Source: PFJX01 sp038215555 (lineage in GTDB: Bacteria; Pseudomonadota; Gammaproteobacteria; Burkholderiales; Thiobacillaceae). Taken from it: 45,207 bases of DNA. A model generated the notes under the pieces. That model was not told the DNA's origin and ran no database searches. It saw only the letters and a program-made list of their open reading frames with translations. Made by a program: the position numbers and the translations under genes. Shown here piece after piece: positions 34,346 to 42,301 of the stretch (its first letter is position 1; every line of letters begins with the position of its first letter). The stretch lies in contig JBBQQT010000008.1 in the NCBI GenBank assembly GCA_038215555.1, positions 1 through 45,207 on the forward strand, read 5' to 3'.

Positions 34346-34473
34346 ATGCGCAACCGTTTCTGACTCAGTGGAGATAGGTAATTCGGCGTCGATCACGGCT
34401 GACTTATCAAAGCTACTTAAAGTAATTAGAGAGAAGATGCGATGAACCACCAACCCTGTAAGGAGTTTTCAAC

Positions 34474-34508
34474 TTGTCCACCGAAGCTGTGGATAACATT
34501 GTGGAAAA
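34474..34508. promoter_or_regulatory. Cluster of DnaA-box-like sites upstream of priA
   Basis: TGTGGATAA at 34488-34496 is a perfect DnaA box (complement TTATCCACA). TTGTCCACC (34474-34482) and TGTGGAAAA (34500-34508) are near matches within 35 bases. AT-rich stretches follow (34562-34600 and 34678-34705). No dnaA, dnaN or gidA gene is near, so a chromosomal origin is unlikely; DnaA control of priA is possible. The rest of the gap to 34758 shows nothing else that I can support. Confidence 0.5.
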
Positions 34509-34758
34509 AATGCCTGACAGGGCTGAAACACCCTTATGCAACGCGACTCTATGCCTCGGGCCTAAAAAAATGGCAAGAAAATAATCTATAAAAATCATGC
34601 AGTTACGAAAACACACTATTCTTCGCATGGCTAGCGCCTGAAAAAGCCGGTGTCAAGCGCCAAGGTGTGCATAAGTAGCCAAAATATTTTCTTTATTTTC
34701 TGCTTTTAGTCGGCAATCTGTGTCAAGCATCTGCGGGCAGAAAGCCTGCTGCACTCAA

Positions 34759-36192
34759 TCACTGCAGCGACCAGTTCAGCATCTTTGCCTGCGCCTCGGC
34801 ACCCGCTGAAGCCTTGGGATGATTGATCAGCATGATCAGAATCCGCCTGCTGCCATTCGGGCCAAGCACATAACCGGCAAGACTGCGCGCCCCATTCAAG
34901 CTGCCCGATTTGAGCCAGGCGGCCCCCGCTGCGGCCGATCCATTCAATCGCCCCTTCTGGGTTCCTTCCAGCCCCACTGCCGGCAGACTGGCGGCAAATT
35001 CGTAATAGACCGGCCGCGCCGCCGCATAACTCAATAATTGCGCCAGGGATGCCGCCGAAATTCGTTCGATGCGGGAAAGGCCGGAACCATTTTCAAGCAC
35101 CAGCTCCGGCATTTTCAGGCCGGCTTCGTTCACCCAGGCCCGAATCGCCCGCTCACCTTTTTCCCAGGTCGCGGGGACATCAAAACGTGCCGCACCCAGA
35201 TTGAGAAAAAGCATCTTGGCCATGACGTTGTTGCTGTGCTTGTTGATGTCGCGCACCAAATGGGATAGCGGTGGCGATTCGAATTCAAGCAACGAGCGCG
35301 CCGACGGTTCCAGCACGCCTGGCTTAACGTCGCCGACCAGTTCGCCGCCAAGCGATTGCCAGAGTTCATTGAAAATCGTCCCGAACGTGGCATCCGGCGG
35401 CAGCAGATTGAGCGGAATCGTCTGTTCGCCGCATTCACTTGGGTAAGCCCCGGCAAGGATCAGGCTGACATCGACTTTGGTCGATCTGAGCCGCTCACGC
35501 GCGCCATTGCAGGCTGCATCCGTCTTCTGTAACTGGTTGACCAGACTCAGGTTTTGTTCGGCCGGCACTGGTTCGAGCCGAACGCCAATCTTTTCCCCCG
35601 CGGCCGACAGACGCAGATTGAGCAAATTGAAGTTGACCAGCATGGCACTCGGTGGCGCGTTGTAAGGCCGCAGCGGCGCTTGATCGAAGGCGCCGGGATC
35701 AATCGCTTCAATCTGGTAATACTGCGTATCGAGGAGGACATCGCCACGAATTTCGCGCACGCCACGTTGGCGCAGTTCGCGCAATAACAACCAGAAACGT
35801 TCCAGCGTCAGCGCCGGATCGCCGCCGCCCTGAAAAACCAGGTTGCCATGCAAAATGCCCTCCAGCAGTGGGCCATCGCGATAGACGCGCGTCTTGAAGG
35901 TATGCGCCGGACCCAGGCTATCGAGTGCCGCCAGGGTGGTGACCAATTTCATCACCGAGGCCGGATTGAAACTGGCTGCCTCGCCATGCGCCAAGAGCGG
36001 CAACGGCTTGCCCAACTCTTGCACCAGAACCGCGACATGGTTATCCGGAATACCGGCTTGCTGCAAAGCTTGCGTAACCTCGGCGGGCAATTCCGCACTC
36101 GCGAAGGCTGGTGCCAGGATCAGAGAAACAAACAGGGCGCGCCGCGCCCATCGGCAAATTGTTCGGCGAATCGACGCCGCCGCGATCATCAC
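34759..36192 (-). CDS. dacB: D-alanyl-D-alanine carboxypeptidase/endopeptidase (PBP4, DacB)
   Basis: A 477-residue periplasmic class C penicillin-binding protein. A signal peptide (ALFVSLILAPAFASA) is followed by the three catalytic motifs: SVMK (Ser79, Lys82), the SNN triad in INKHSNNVMAKML, and KSG in AWLKSGSLNGARSLAGYVL in place of the usual KTG. The long insertion between the first two motifs is typical for PBP4. The first ATG at 36192 overlaps the stop of the epimerase gene, and a second ATG follows directly. Role: trimming and cutting peptidoglycan cross-links. Confidence 0.95.
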   Translation of the reverse strand: MMIAAASIRRTICRWARRALFVSLILAPAFASAELPAEVTQALQQAGIPDNHVAVLVQELGKPLPLLAHGEAASFNPASVMKLVTTLAALDSLGPAHTFKTRVYRDGPLLEGILHGNLVFQGGGDPALTLERFWLLLRELRQRGVREIRGDVLLDTQYYQIEAIDPGAFDQAPLRPYNAPPSAMLVNFNLLNLRLSAAGEKIGVRLEPVPAEQNLSLVNQLQKTDAACNGARERLRSTKVDVSLILAGAYPSECGEQTIPLNLLPPDATFGTIFNELWQSLGGELVGDVKPGVLEPSARSLLEFESPPLSHLVRDINKHSNNVMAKMLFLNLGAARFDVPATWEKGERAIRAWVNEAGLKMPELVLENGSGLSRIERISAASLAQLLSYAAARPVYYEFAASLPAVGLEGTQKGRLNGSAAAGAAWLKSGSLNGARSLAGYVLGPNGSRRILIMLINHPKASAGAEAQAKMLNWSLQ

Positions 36193-37220
36193 TTCGTCAG
36201 ATCGCTCACATACCAGTCCATTGCCTCGACCAGCCCTTCCTGGATGCGATGGCTGGGTTCATAACCCAGCAACGTGCGCGCCTTCGAAATGTCGGCCAGG
36301 GAATGGCGCACATCACCGGCGCGGAAATCACGATACGTCGGCTTGAAGTCTTTCAGATGCGGGAAGCGTGGCTCAAGCACGACTCGAATCGCTTCAAACA
36401 GATCATTCAATGTGGTTCGGTCGCCCACCGCGACGTTGTAGACCTGGTTCGCGGCATCTGGATGCTGCGCCGTGGCGGCCAGCAGATTGGCCTGTACAGT
36501 ATTGGCGATGTAGCAGAAATCGCGACTGGTTTCGCCATCGCCATTGATGAACACCGGCTGATTGTGAATCATCGCCGACGTCCATTTCGGCACCACGGCG
36601 GCGTAAGCGCCTTCCGGATCCTGATGCGCGCCAAAAATGTTGAAGTAGCGCAAACCGATGGTCTTGAAGCCATACGCACGCGCGAAAACGTCCGCGTATT
36701 GCTCATTCACCAGCTTGGTCACGGCATACGGCGACAAGGGTTTGCCAATCACGTCTTCGACCTTCGGCAAACCGGGGTGGTCGCCATAGGTTGAACTGGA
36801 AGCGGCATAGACAAAACGCGACACCTTGGCATCGCGTGCCGCCACCAGCATGTTCAGGAAGCCATCGATATTGGTGCCATTGGTGTTGATCGGATCTTCC
36901 AGCGAACGCGGCACCGAGCCAAGTGCAGCCTGATGCAGGACGTAATCGACCCCCTCGCAAGCAGCTTGGCAATCGCCCTGAACACGGATATCACCCTCAG
37001 TGAAGCGAAAACGCGCCCATTGCTCGGAAGTCACCGCATCCCTGATTTGATGCAGGTTGTAGCGGTGGCCGGTGGCAAAGTTATCGAGTCCGACCACGTT
37101 CTGATCCAGCTTGAGCAACTGCTCCAGCAGATTGCTGCCGATGAAACCGGCAACGCCGGTAATCAACCAGGTTTTCGGCTGGCTGGGCAACGTGGCGAGG
37201 AGTTCGGTATAGGCGGTCAT
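36189..37220 (-). CDS. UDP-N-acetylhexosamine C4-epimerase (WbpP/TviC-like)
   Basis: An extended SDR epimerase of 343 residues. It has the nucleotide motif WLITGVAGFIGSNLLEQLL, the catalytic SSSTYGDHPGLPK and SPYAVTKLVNEQYA (Tyr-x3-Lys), and RYFNIFGAHQDPEGAYAAVV. It resembles WbpP and TviC, which interconvert UDP-GlcNAc(A) and UDP-GalNAc(A). Start ATG 37220 fits the family better than the open-frame start at 37253. Directly upstream is a UDP-HexNAc dehydrogenase, together giving a UDP-GalNAcA route for surface polysaccharide. Confidence 0.9.
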   Translation of the reverse strand: MTAYTELLATLPSQPKTWLITGVAGFIGSNLLEQLLKLDQNVVGLDNFATGHRYNLHQIRDAVTSEQWARFRFTEGDIRVQGDCQAACEGVDYVLHQAALGSVPRSLEDPINTNGTNIDGFLNMLVAARDAKVSRFVYAASSSTYGDHPGLPKVEDVIGKPLSPYAVTKLVNEQYADVFARAYGFKTIGLRYFNIFGAHQDPEGAYAAVVPKWTSAMIHNQPVFINGDGETSRDFCYIANTVQANLLAATAQHPDAANQVYNVAVGDRTTLNDLFEAIRVVLEPRFPHLKDFKPTYRDFRAGDVRHSLADISKARTLLGYEPSHRIQEGLVEAMDWYVSDLTK

Positions 37221-37254
37221 GGGATATTCAGTGTTATGCAGAGTGAAGAACAAG

Positions 37255-37285
37255 ACGGCGATTCCAGCATGGCTGGAATCGCCGT
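37255..37285. terminator. 14-bp hairpin between the two UDP-sugar genes
   Basis: ACGGCGATTCCAGC (37255-37268) pairs perfectly with GCTGGAATCGCCGT (37272-37285) around a 3-base loop. On the minus strand CTTGTTCTTC follows, a weak T tract, so it may partly reduce read-through from the dehydrogenase into the epimerase gene. Confidence 0.6.
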
Positions 37286-37295
37286 TTGAGCGGAA

Positions 37296-38579
37296 TCAGA
37301 GACGCCAGAGTTTGAATCCGGCAGCCTTGATCGCGACCTGATCATAGGCCGATTTGACATCGGTAAAGACACCACCTGGACGCAGCTTCGAGGTCAGTTC
37401 AGCCAGCGACATGGCCAGATATTCCTTGTGCGATACCGCCGCGACGACGGCATCGGCATGACTCGGCAGTTGATCCCAAGGCGTCAGGCTGATGCCGTAT
37501 TCATGTTCCGCTTCCGGCGATTCGGCGATCGGGTCATGCACCAGGACATTGCAGCCGAAGTCCTTCAACTCCTTGACCAGATCGGCCACCTTCGAATTGC
37601 GCAGATCCGGGCAGTTTTCCTTGAATGTCAGGCCCAGCACGATGACTTTGGCGCCCTTGACGGTGCAGCCATTGTTGATCATGCCCTTGACGGTCTGCTG
37701 CGCGACATAAGCCGCCATGCCGTCGTTGATACGCCGGCCGGCGAGAATGACTTGCGGGTGATAGCCCAGCATTTCGGCTTTGTGGGTGAGGTAGTACGGG
37801 TCGACGCCAATGCAATGACCACCGACCAGGCCGGGGCGGAAGGGCAGGAAATTCCACTTGGTGCCGGCGGCCTGCAACACTTCCAGGGTGTCGATGCCGA
37901 GGCGGTCGAAGATCAACGCCAACTCATTCATCAGCGCGATGTTCAGGTCGCGCTGGGTGTTTTCGATGACTTTTGCGGCTTCAGCCACTTTGATCGAGCT
38001 GGCACGATGTACGCCGGCGACGATCACCGAGGCATACAGTTCGGCGACTGCTTCGGACGTCGGGCCATCATCACCGGACACCACTTTCACGATCTTGGTG
38101 ATGGTGCGTTCCTTGTCGCCCGGATTTACCCGTTCCGGCGAGTAACCAACATGGAAGTCCTGCTTCCATTTCATGCCGGAGTGCTGCTCCAGCAACGGGA
38201 TACAGACTTCTTCCGTAGCGCCCGGGTAAACCGTTGATTCATAAACAACGGTGGCGCCCTTCTTCATGTACTTGCCGACCGTGGTGGAAGAACCGACCAG
38301 GGGGGAGAAATCGGGAATATGCGCCTCATCAACCGGCGTCGGCACTGCGATGATGATGAAATCGGCTTTCGATATCGTGCTCGGGTCGCTACTGACGCTG
38401 AGCCGGGTCGCCGCCTTCAGGTCCGCCGTGCTGACTTCGCCAGTCGGATCACAGTAGTTTTTATAATTGGCAATCTTGCCTTCGGACAAATCAAAACCGA
38501 TGGTCTCGAATTTTTTGCCAAACTCCACCGCCAGAGGCAGGCCGACGTAGCCCAAACCGACTACAGCAACAATGGTCAT
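37296..38579 (-). CDS. UDP-N-acetyl-D-glucosamine/galactosamine 6-dehydrogenase (WbpO/TviB-like)
   Basis: A 427-residue UDP-sugar dehydrogenase oxidising C6 to the uronic acid with NAD. It has the N-terminal VAVVGLGYVGLPLAVEFGKK, IIIAVPTPVD, VYESTVYPGATEE, YSPERVNPGDKERTITKI, and the catalytic Cys in GLVGGHCIGVDPYYLTHKAE. The ATG at 38579 with GGGAG seven bases upstream was chosen over the open-frame start at 38591. The sequence type fits the TviB/WbpO group that acts on UDP-GlcNAc or UDP-GalNAc rather than UDP-glucose. Confidence 0.92.
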   Translation of the reverse strand: MTIVAVVGLGYVGLPLAVEFGKKFETIGFDLSEGKIANYKNYCDPTGEVSTADLKAATRLSVSSDPSTISKADFIIIAVPTPVDEAHIPDFSPLVGSSTTVGKYMKKGATVVYESTVYPGATEEVCIPLLEQHSGMKWKQDFHVGYSPERVNPGDKERTITKIVKVVSGDDGPTSEAVAELYASVIVAGVHRASSIKVAEAAKVIENTQRDLNIALMNELALIFDRLGIDTLEVLQAAGTKWNFLPFRPGLVGGHCIGVDPYYLTHKAEMLGYHPQVILAGRRINDGMAAYVAQQTVKGMINNGCTVKGAKVIVLGLTFKENCPDLRNSKVADLVKELKDFGCNVLVHDPIAESPEAEHEYGISLTPWDQLPSHADAVVAAVSHKEYLAMSLAELTSKLRPGGVFTDVKSAYDQVAIKAAGFKLWRL

Positions 38580-38699
38580 GATTTCTCCCAAAAGGAACGA
38601 AAAGTGAATCGATCAAACAAACATTCTACCCAAGCAATTGCCTGCCTGTAGCATGACATCGCCATACAACAGTGTGGCAACAACTTAGGGAGCCGGACG

Positions 38700-39473
38700 A
38701 TGCCCAACAAACCCGCTTTGCTTTTAACGGCAGCGCTGTTACTTGCATTTAGCACAATCTTCGCGCCCGCTCGGGCAGAGATCACCGATATTCTGCCGCG
38801 CATCAAAGCCTCGGTTGCCGGCATCGGCACCGTGCACCCCTTGCGCAGCCCGCGCAACAAGCTGATGGGCACCGGATTTGTCGTTGCCGATGGCCGGCAT
38901 GTCATTACCAATGCGCATGTCGCACCGACACTGGTCGAAGATGAAAAAGGCGAATCGATAGCGGTATTTCTGCGCACGCCGAATGGCGTCATCGTACGCA
39001 AGGCAGAGAAGGTACTCAGTGATCCCGAGCATGACCTGCTGCTGCTCAAGATCGAAGGCGAAGCCTTGTCAGCCTTGCAACTGGGGAATTCCGATGCCGC
39101 CCGCGAGGGGAAAATGTATTACTTCACCGGCTTCCCGATTGGTGCCGTACTCGGACTCTACCCCGCCACGCATCGTGCCGGACTTGCCGCCATCGCGCCG
39201 GTTTACAGTCCGCCGCCAGGCGCCCGTAATCTGACCGCAAAACTGATCAAGCGTGCCGATAATCCTTTTCTGATGTTCCAGCTCGACGCCACCGCCTATC
39301 CGGGAAATAGCGGTAGTCCGCTGTATGACGGCGACACTGGCGAGGTGATCGGCGTAATCAACTCGGTTTTCGTCAAAGGCGCAAAAGAGAATGTCATTCG
39401 TGACCCCAGCGGCATCACTTACGCCATCCCGGCCAGATACGTTGAAGCCTTGCTGAAAAGAGCGGGGCTTTAA
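38700..39473 (+). CDS. Secreted trypsin-like serine protease
   Basis: A 257-residue exported S1-family peptidase: signal peptide (ALLLTAALLLAFSTIFAPARA) then the catalytic triad His in HVITNAHV, Asp in DPEHDLLLLKI and Ser in ATAYPGNSGSPLYD. There is no PDZ domain, so it is not a full DegP/HtrA. GGGAGCC lies before the ATG. It is followed closely by a small membrane protein and is near the two secreted repeat proteins; a link to them is only a guess. Confidence 0.85.
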   Translation: MPNKPALLLTAALLLAFSTIFAPARAEITDILPRIKASVAGIGTVHPLRSPRNKLMGTGFVVADGRHVITNAHVAPTLVEDEKGESIAVFLRTPNGVIVRKAEKVLSDPEHDLLLLKIEGEALSALQLGNSDAAREGKMYYFTGFPIGAVLGLYPATHRAGLAAIAPVYSPPPGARNLTAKLIKRADNPFLMFQLDATAYPGNSGSPLYDGDTGEVIGVINSVFVKGAKENVIRDPSGITYAIPARYVEALLKRAGL

Positions 39474-39497
39474 AAAAGTCGGTTTGATCCGCCAAAT

Positions 39498-39962
39498 ATG
39501 CATCTAGCCAAATTCCCGCTGCCGCTGGTGGTCGAGATTATCGGCTCGCGGCAATTGCGCTTATTTCTGATCACAGCCCACATAGCTGGCGTCAGCGCCA
39601 TGTTTCTCGCCGCGCTACCGCCTGTCTCACAATGGTCGGGTGCGGTTGTGTTGACGATCAGCCTGTTGCTTCACTTTCGCCCGCGATCCAATTTCCGCTT
39701 GCGTGGAGATGATGAGGGCAAATTGATGGTCTGGCGGGAAGGGAAATGGCAGACAACGCGAATTGCAAACAGCAGCGCGGTTTGGTCATTTTGTATCGTC
39801 TTGCGCCTGGCTATCGCCAATCAACCACGATACAGCAACCTGGTGGTGTTGCCGGACAGCTTGCCTGCGACTGACTTCAGGCGGCTCCGTGTCTGGTTGC
39901 GCTGGTGTCTGAAGCACGAGGCCGCAACACCCGAAGCCGTCAGCGAGTTACACAATCAATAA
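39498..39962 (+). CDS. YgfX-like small membrane protein
   Basis: A 154-residue protein with two membrane segments (LFLITAHIAGVSAMFLAAL and WSGAVVLTISLLLHF) after an N-terminal LPLVVEIIGSRQLR, then a soluble C-terminal part (GKLMVWREGKWQTTRI, VVLPDSLPATDFRRLRVWLR). This layout is that of the YgfX/CptA-like family, which in E. coli is encoded with SdhE. No sdhE is present here. It starts 24 bases after the protease and may share its mRNA; its 3' end overlaps the repeat-protein gene on the other strand by seven bases. Confidence 0.55.
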   Translation: MHLAKFPLPLVVEIIGSRQLRLFLITAHIAGVSAMFLAALPPVSQWSGAVVLTISLLLHFRPRSNFRLRGDDEGKLMVWREGKWQTTRIANSSAVWSFCIVLRLAIANQPRYSNLVVLPDSLPATDFRRLRVWLRWCLKHEAATPEAVSELHNQ

Positions 39963-40648
39963 CGGTAATTCGCCGTATTCAATAGCCAGGGATTGCTGCT
40001 TGCCTCATGCGCGGGCAAATGCAGCCACTTTTTGTCACGCGCATTCGACGTATCACGTGCGACGGACGCTTTGTTCGAAACCGGATCAATCCCCCAGCGA
40101 CGCAACTTGCCGCTATCGGTCATTCGGTCATAGATGGCCTTGTAGAAAGCTGGATCGCTTCCGACCATCATCCAGCGCAGCATGATTTGCGGATCAGCCA
40201 ACTCGGACCAATTACGCACAGTTGCCGGATCCACCATTTTGCCAAGTGTGTTGGCATAGGCATCAGGAGACATTGCGACGGATGCGAGCGCAGTCATGAA
40301 GCGAGGTTCGGTAATCGCATCGAGCCATTCGGCCAGCAATTCTGGATGTTTCGCCACCAGCCCGTTCCTGGTCGGGTCCAGCATGCGCGATAACCAGGCT
40401 TCCGGCGTGGCCGGAACGGCTTGTTGGTCTTCGGAAACAATCGATTTAGCCGAATTGAACTCGGCAAGCCGGTCAACGACACGTCCATCTGGTCGCACGA
40501 CGCGTTCAGTCAGTCGCTTGACCGGTTTTTTCAATGCGTTGGCTTGCGTCGGATCAACCAATGTCCCGATACCGGCATGAGCTTCGACCCATGGCACCGA
40601 ACAGCAGATCAAACTTATCAACGCAATCAGCTTGCGGCGCTTCATCAT
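39956..40648 (-). CDS. Secreted (D/N)P-repeat protein, paralogue 1 (unknown function)
   Basis: A 230-residue exported protein with signal peptide (LIALISLICCSVPWVEAHA). I do not recognise a named family. The middle holds about seven divergent 12-14-residue repeats of the form h-(D/S/E)-P-x-x-(Y/M)-x-x-h, visible in MSPDAYANTLGKMVDP, ATVRNWSELADPQIMLRWMM and SDPAFYKAIYDRM. The same repeat, more regular, builds the next protein. The start was taken as the ATG at 40648; a second ATG (40645) follows directly and the open frame begins with a TTG codon. Its gene ends tail to tail with the YgfX-like gene. Confidence 0.75.
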   Translation of the reverse strand: MMKRRKLIALISLICCSVPWVEAHAGIGTLVDPTQANALKKPVKRLTERVVRPDGRVVDRLAEFNSAKSIVSEDQQAVPATPEAWLSRMLDPTRNGLVAKHPELLAEWLDAITEPRFMTALASVAMSPDAYANTLGKMVDPATVRNWSELADPQIMLRWMMVGSDPAFYKAIYDRMTDSGKLRRWGIDPVSNKASVARDTSNARDKKWLHLPAHEASSNPWLLNTANYRY

Positions 40649-40717
40649 CAAAACCCTATTATCCGAACGGAAATCACAATATTAGAAAGATCTTAACATG
40701 TGAATCCGGCACAAAAC

Positions 40718-40752
40718 AAAAGGGCGAAACCCTTGGGTTTCGCCCTTTTTTT
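40718..40752. terminator. Bidirectional rho-independent terminator
   Basis: AAAAGGGCGAAACCC (from 40718) pairs with GGGTTTCGCCCTTTT (40735-40749), with A and T runs on both sides, so it works on either strand. It ends the transcript of the regular repeat-protein gene that stops at 40772. Confidence 0.9.
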
Positions 40753-40771
40753 CCACCAGAACGCGCCGAAA

Positions 40772-41422
40772 TTACCTGGCGGGAACGGGGATGAAGCCAG
40801 CCAGCGGGTTGGCGATGTTGCCGTAGGAAGCCGGGTTGATGAACTGACCCCAGGTGCCATAGGTGCTCGGGTTAACCGCAGCGCCGGCCCATTGGGTGTA
40901 CATGTTGGGGTTCAGCGGAGCCATCATCAGATTCATGTTGGCGGGAGCCAAAGGAGCCATCGCCCAGTTGGTGTACATGTTGGGGTTCAGCGGAGCCATC
41001 ATCATTTGCAGGACGCGGGGATCCAGGGGAGCAGCCAGCATCTTGGCGTACATGTTGGGGTTCAGCATGGGGGAGATGGCAGCCGTGTAGAAATTCGGGT
41101 CCATCGAAGCAGCCAACCACTTGGTGTACATGTTGGGGTCGAGCAAACCGGCGTAGGCTTTCAGGATGTCAGGAGACATGCCAGCCTGGGCCATCTTGGT
41201 CATGGTGGCGGGATCCATCAGCTTTTGCATAACGATGATGGAGGTAGCGGGATCCATCATGTTGACCATGGCGGCAAGCGCAGCCTTCGGATCTTTGGCG
41301 ATATCAACAACCTTGGCGGGATCCAGCAGCTGAGCAGCGGTGGATTCCGGGGTTGCGGGAGCGGATTGGGCAAAAGCGGATTGAGCGACCAGTGCAAGGA
41401 TCAAGGCGGAAAGCTTTTTCAT
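40772..41422 (-). CDS. Secreted (D/N)P-repeat protein, paralogue 2 (unknown function)
   Basis: A 216-residue exported protein: signal peptide MKKLSALILALVAQSAFA, then from about residue 50 twelve tandem units of 12-13 residues, for example LLDPNMYTKWLAAS, MDPNFYTAAISPM, LNPNMYAKMLAAP, LNPNMYTNWAMAP and VNPSTYGTWGQF. The pattern is h-(D/N)-P-x-x-(Y/M)-x-x-(W/M)-h. The protein is methionine-rich, has no cysteine that I can see, and no catalytic motif. It could be a fibre, matrix or adhesin-like repeat. AGGAG precedes ATG 41422. It has its own promoter-like region and terminator, so it is probably well expressed. Confidence 0.82.
   Translation of the reverse strand: MKKLSALILALVAQSAFAQSAPATPESTAAQLLDPAKVVDIAKDPKAALAAMVNMMDPATSIIVMQKLMDPATMTKMAQAGMSPDILKAYAGLLDPNMYTKWLAASMDPNFYTAAISPMLNPNMYAKMLAAPLDPRVLQMMMAPLNPNMYTNWAMAPLAPANMNLMMAPLNPNMYTQWAGAAVNPSTYGTWGQFINPASYGNIANPLAGFIPVPAR
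40896..41004. repeat. Exact 34-bp direct repeat inside repeat-protein gene
   Basis: Bases 40896-40929 and 40971-41004 are identical; the period is 75 bases, 25 codons. Protein repeats elsewhere in the gene have diverged at DNA level, so this copy is recent or is kept uniform by recombination. Confidence 0.9.
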
Positions 41423-41477
41423 GTCTACAACTCCTAAATGTTTGAAAAGAAAAGAAGAAATCTGAACAACGGGGTGC

Positions 41478-41519
41478 AGTATAGAGACCAATATTAGAAC
41501 TTTCGATTGTCCCGACAAT
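41478..41519 (-). promoter_or_regulatory. Promoter and operator-like palindrome of repeat-protein gene
   Basis: On the minus strand TATACT (41483-41478) is a good -10. A perfect palindrome ATTGTC-CC-GACAAT (41506-41519) lies about 23 bases upstream of it, over or just behind the -35 position, as expected for a regulator site. The -35 hexamer is poor, which fits activator dependence. Confidence 0.4.
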
Positions 41520-41537
41520 AAGCCGGAAGTGCCGCTT

Positions 41538-41567
41538 ATCACATGTTGCGATTAAACAACATGTGAT
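41538..41567. repeat. 11-bp perfect inverted repeat downstream of livF
   Basis: ATCACATGTTG (41538-41548) pairs with CAACATGTGAT (41557-41567) around an 8-base loop. It lies 27 bases after the livF stop and upstream of the repeat-protein promoter. It could be a terminator without T tract or a regulator site. Confidence 0.5.
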
Positions 41568-41593
41568 ATTTTGCACAAAAAACAAGCATCGAT

Positions 41594-42301
41594 TCAATCG
41601 CCCAGATAGGCCGCCCGGACTTGCGAGTCTTTCGCCAGTTCGGCCGAGGCACCGGACAAGGTGATCTCGCCGCTTTCCATGACGTAAGCACGATGACTGA
41701 CCTGCAAAGCCAGATTGGCATTTTGTTCGACCAGCAGAATGGTGACGCCCTCGGCAGCGATCATGCCGATCGTTTCGTAGATCTTCTGCACCATCAAAGG
41801 CGCCAGGCCCATGCTCGGCTCATCCAGCAACAGCAAACGCGGCCGCCCCATCAAGGCGCGCGCAATTGCCAGCATCTGTTGTTCACCGCCGGAAAGGGTA
41901 CCGGCAAGTTGTTTGCTGCGCTCCAGCAAACGAGGAAACAACGCATAAGCGCGCGCGATATCGCGCCGCACCGCCTCGCGATCATTGCGCAGATAGGCGC
42001 CCATATCGAGGTTTTCCGCCACGGTCAGACGGCCGAAAATGCCACGCCCCTCCGGCACCAAAGCCATGCCGCGCGCGACGATGGCATGCGTCGGCAGTTT
42101 ATGCAGGCGCTCGCCGGAAAAATGCACGTTGCCATGCGGCTTGACCAGCCCCATCAGGCCTTTCAGCGTGCTGCTCTTGCCGGCGCCGTTGGCGCCGATC
42201 AAGCAAACCAGTTCACCCTCATCGACATGGAAATCAATTCCGCGCACGGCCTGGATGCCGCCGTAAGCCACCTTCAGCCCGCTAACCTTGAGCAAGCTCA
42301 T
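41594..42301 (-). CDS. livF: Branched-chain amino acid ABC transporter ATPase LivF
   Basis: A 235-residue ABC ATPase with Walker A GANGAGKSS, Q-loop region VPEGRGIFGRLTVAENL, signature TLSGGEQQMLAIARALM and Walker B LLLLDEPSMGLAP. ATG 42301 overlaps the livG stop (ATGA). LivF and LivG power uptake of leucine, isoleucine and valine, or related amides, through LivHM. It is last in the operon. Confidence 0.94.
   Translation of the reverse strand: MSLLKVSGLKVAYGGIQAVRGIDFHVDEGELVCLIGANGAGKSSTLKGLMGLVKPHGNVHFSGERLHKLPTHAIVARGMALVPEGRGIFGRLTVAENLDMGAYLRNDREAVRRDIARAYALFPRLLERSKQLAGTLSGGEQQMLAIARALMGRPRLLLLDEPSMGLAPLMVQKIYETIGMIAAEGVTILLVEQNANLALQVSHRAYVMESGEITLSGASAELAKDSQVRAAYLGD

Noticed and set aside
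34474..34600. Chromosomal replication origin
   Set aside because: DnaA boxes are present, but there are only three and no dnaA, dnaN, gidA or parAB genes nearby.
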